Assembly: GCF_029633865.1 (NCBI RefSeq)
Contig: NC_079221.1
Coordinates: 5,880,200 to 5,944,199 of the forward strand
Direction of reading: 5' to 3'
From: Lampris incognitus
Lineage: Eukaryota; Chordata; Actinopteri; Lampriformes; Lampridae
Length of the DNA: 64,000 nucleotides
Made by a program: the position numbers and the translations under genes. The notes beneath the pieces were generated by a model that had not been told where the DNA came from, searched no databases, and saw only the letters and a list, made by a program, of their open reading frames with translations. Positions 63,331 to 64,000 of the stretch are shown piece after piece (the first letter of the stretch is position 1; each line of letters begins with the position of its first letter).

Positions 63331-64000
63331 ACGAGTTTTGAGACATAGGATGTTTTTCAAATTTCCTCTCTATTGTTATTTCATGTTCTTCTTATGTGTA
63401 TTCATACCATTTGCTCTTAGTAACTTTTAAAAACGTTTTTTCGGACCTACGTATATTGAGTTCCCTTGAATCGCTATACCGTTGACGCATGGTGTCCACT
63501 GCAGTGGACAGATACATAACTTCTTGAAAATAAAATATATCAGGAAAAAGTGATTGGCATGTTTTTCACTTGTTTAAAAGTAAAAAAACATTTGAAAATA
63601 TTACTTTGTGATTTCGTTATTCATGCATGAAAGGGTCAGCTAGCAGTCCCACTTAGTCAGGGAAAAGTACTGTCAGAAACCGGTTTCATTCAGTATGACC
63701 AGGCAGAAAAGACTGTGCATGCCTATGTGACTCCATCATTTTCCGTTCGCTCTGCAAGACTTTGCTTTCTTTAAAACAGCACAACTTCCAGTGACTAAAT
63801 GCGTAACCTAACCAACGTCTGATTGAGAGAATGTGTTCGATGTTGATGATGAAATTCAGAGTTCCCTTCATTATATTTGCTATCTGTGGTGCAGACTTGG
63901 TATAAATGATAAAAATTCTCATAATCCCAATGGTTTATTTTCTTATTTTACATGGTCAAGTTGTGTAAATTTATGTAAAGGGTATTCACAAACCACTTCT
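63331..64000. other. unassigned right end of window
   Basis: AT-rich sequence with an 18-bp perfect palindrome TGTCCACTGCAGTGGACA at 63493-63510. No gene is recognised. Confidence 0.3.

Overview
This window is a large part of a teleost-type HoxD cluster. Four two-exon Hox genes lie head to tail on the + strand in posterior-to-anterior order: hoxd10 (3143-5533), hoxd9 (8591-9818), hoxd4 (31307-33309) and hoxd3 (47097 to an assembly gap at 48390). A miR-10 hairpin (29405-29483) sits upstream of hoxd4, its ancestral place. Homeodomains, hexapeptide or W motifs, C-terminal tails and splice sites identify each gene. This gene set, with no hoxd8 and no hoxd1, matches the hoxda cluster of teleost fishes, so I use the 'a' suffix; the suffix is an inference and the species cannot be named.

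Layout. 1-2360: microsatellites and an AT-rich minisatellite; hoxd11 would lie further left. 2999-9818: hoxd10a and hoxd9a, 3.1 kb apart. 9819-29400: a long spacer where hoxd8 would be expected, holding many tandem arrays and a few CNE-like blocks. 29405-33309: miR-10, a duplicated distal-promoter-like segment around a self-complementary array, a predicted non-coding leader exon, then hoxd4a with a 45-bp minisatellite in its intron. 33310-46942: probable hoxd4a 3'UTR, then spacer with a 1.4-kb minisatellite. 46943-48389: hoxd3a, its C-terminus lost in a 200-N gap followed by 1.1 kb of GA repeat. 49731-58700: quieter, less GC-rich 3' flank with CNE-like blocks and a 192-bp tandem duplication. 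58720-64000: mobile DNA (an LTR-flanked miniature element with tRNA-like A/B boxes, a tandem LTR plus repeat-module unit, a MITE) and hints of a small spliced gene.

The Hox proteins are DNA-binding transcription factors that pattern the body axis and paired appendages in a colinear way; miR-10 is usually expressed with its Hox4 neighbour. The main oddity is the very heavy load of tandem repeats inside a cluster type that is normally repeat-poor, including arrays in introns, next to a splice acceptor, around a promoter-like segment and as homopolymer codon runs in coding exons. The best candidates for something little described are the LTR element with a tRNA-like core, the duplicated hoxd4a distal promoter and the interspersed 72-bp module at 15481-16805. 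All calls come from reading the sequence; no database search was run.
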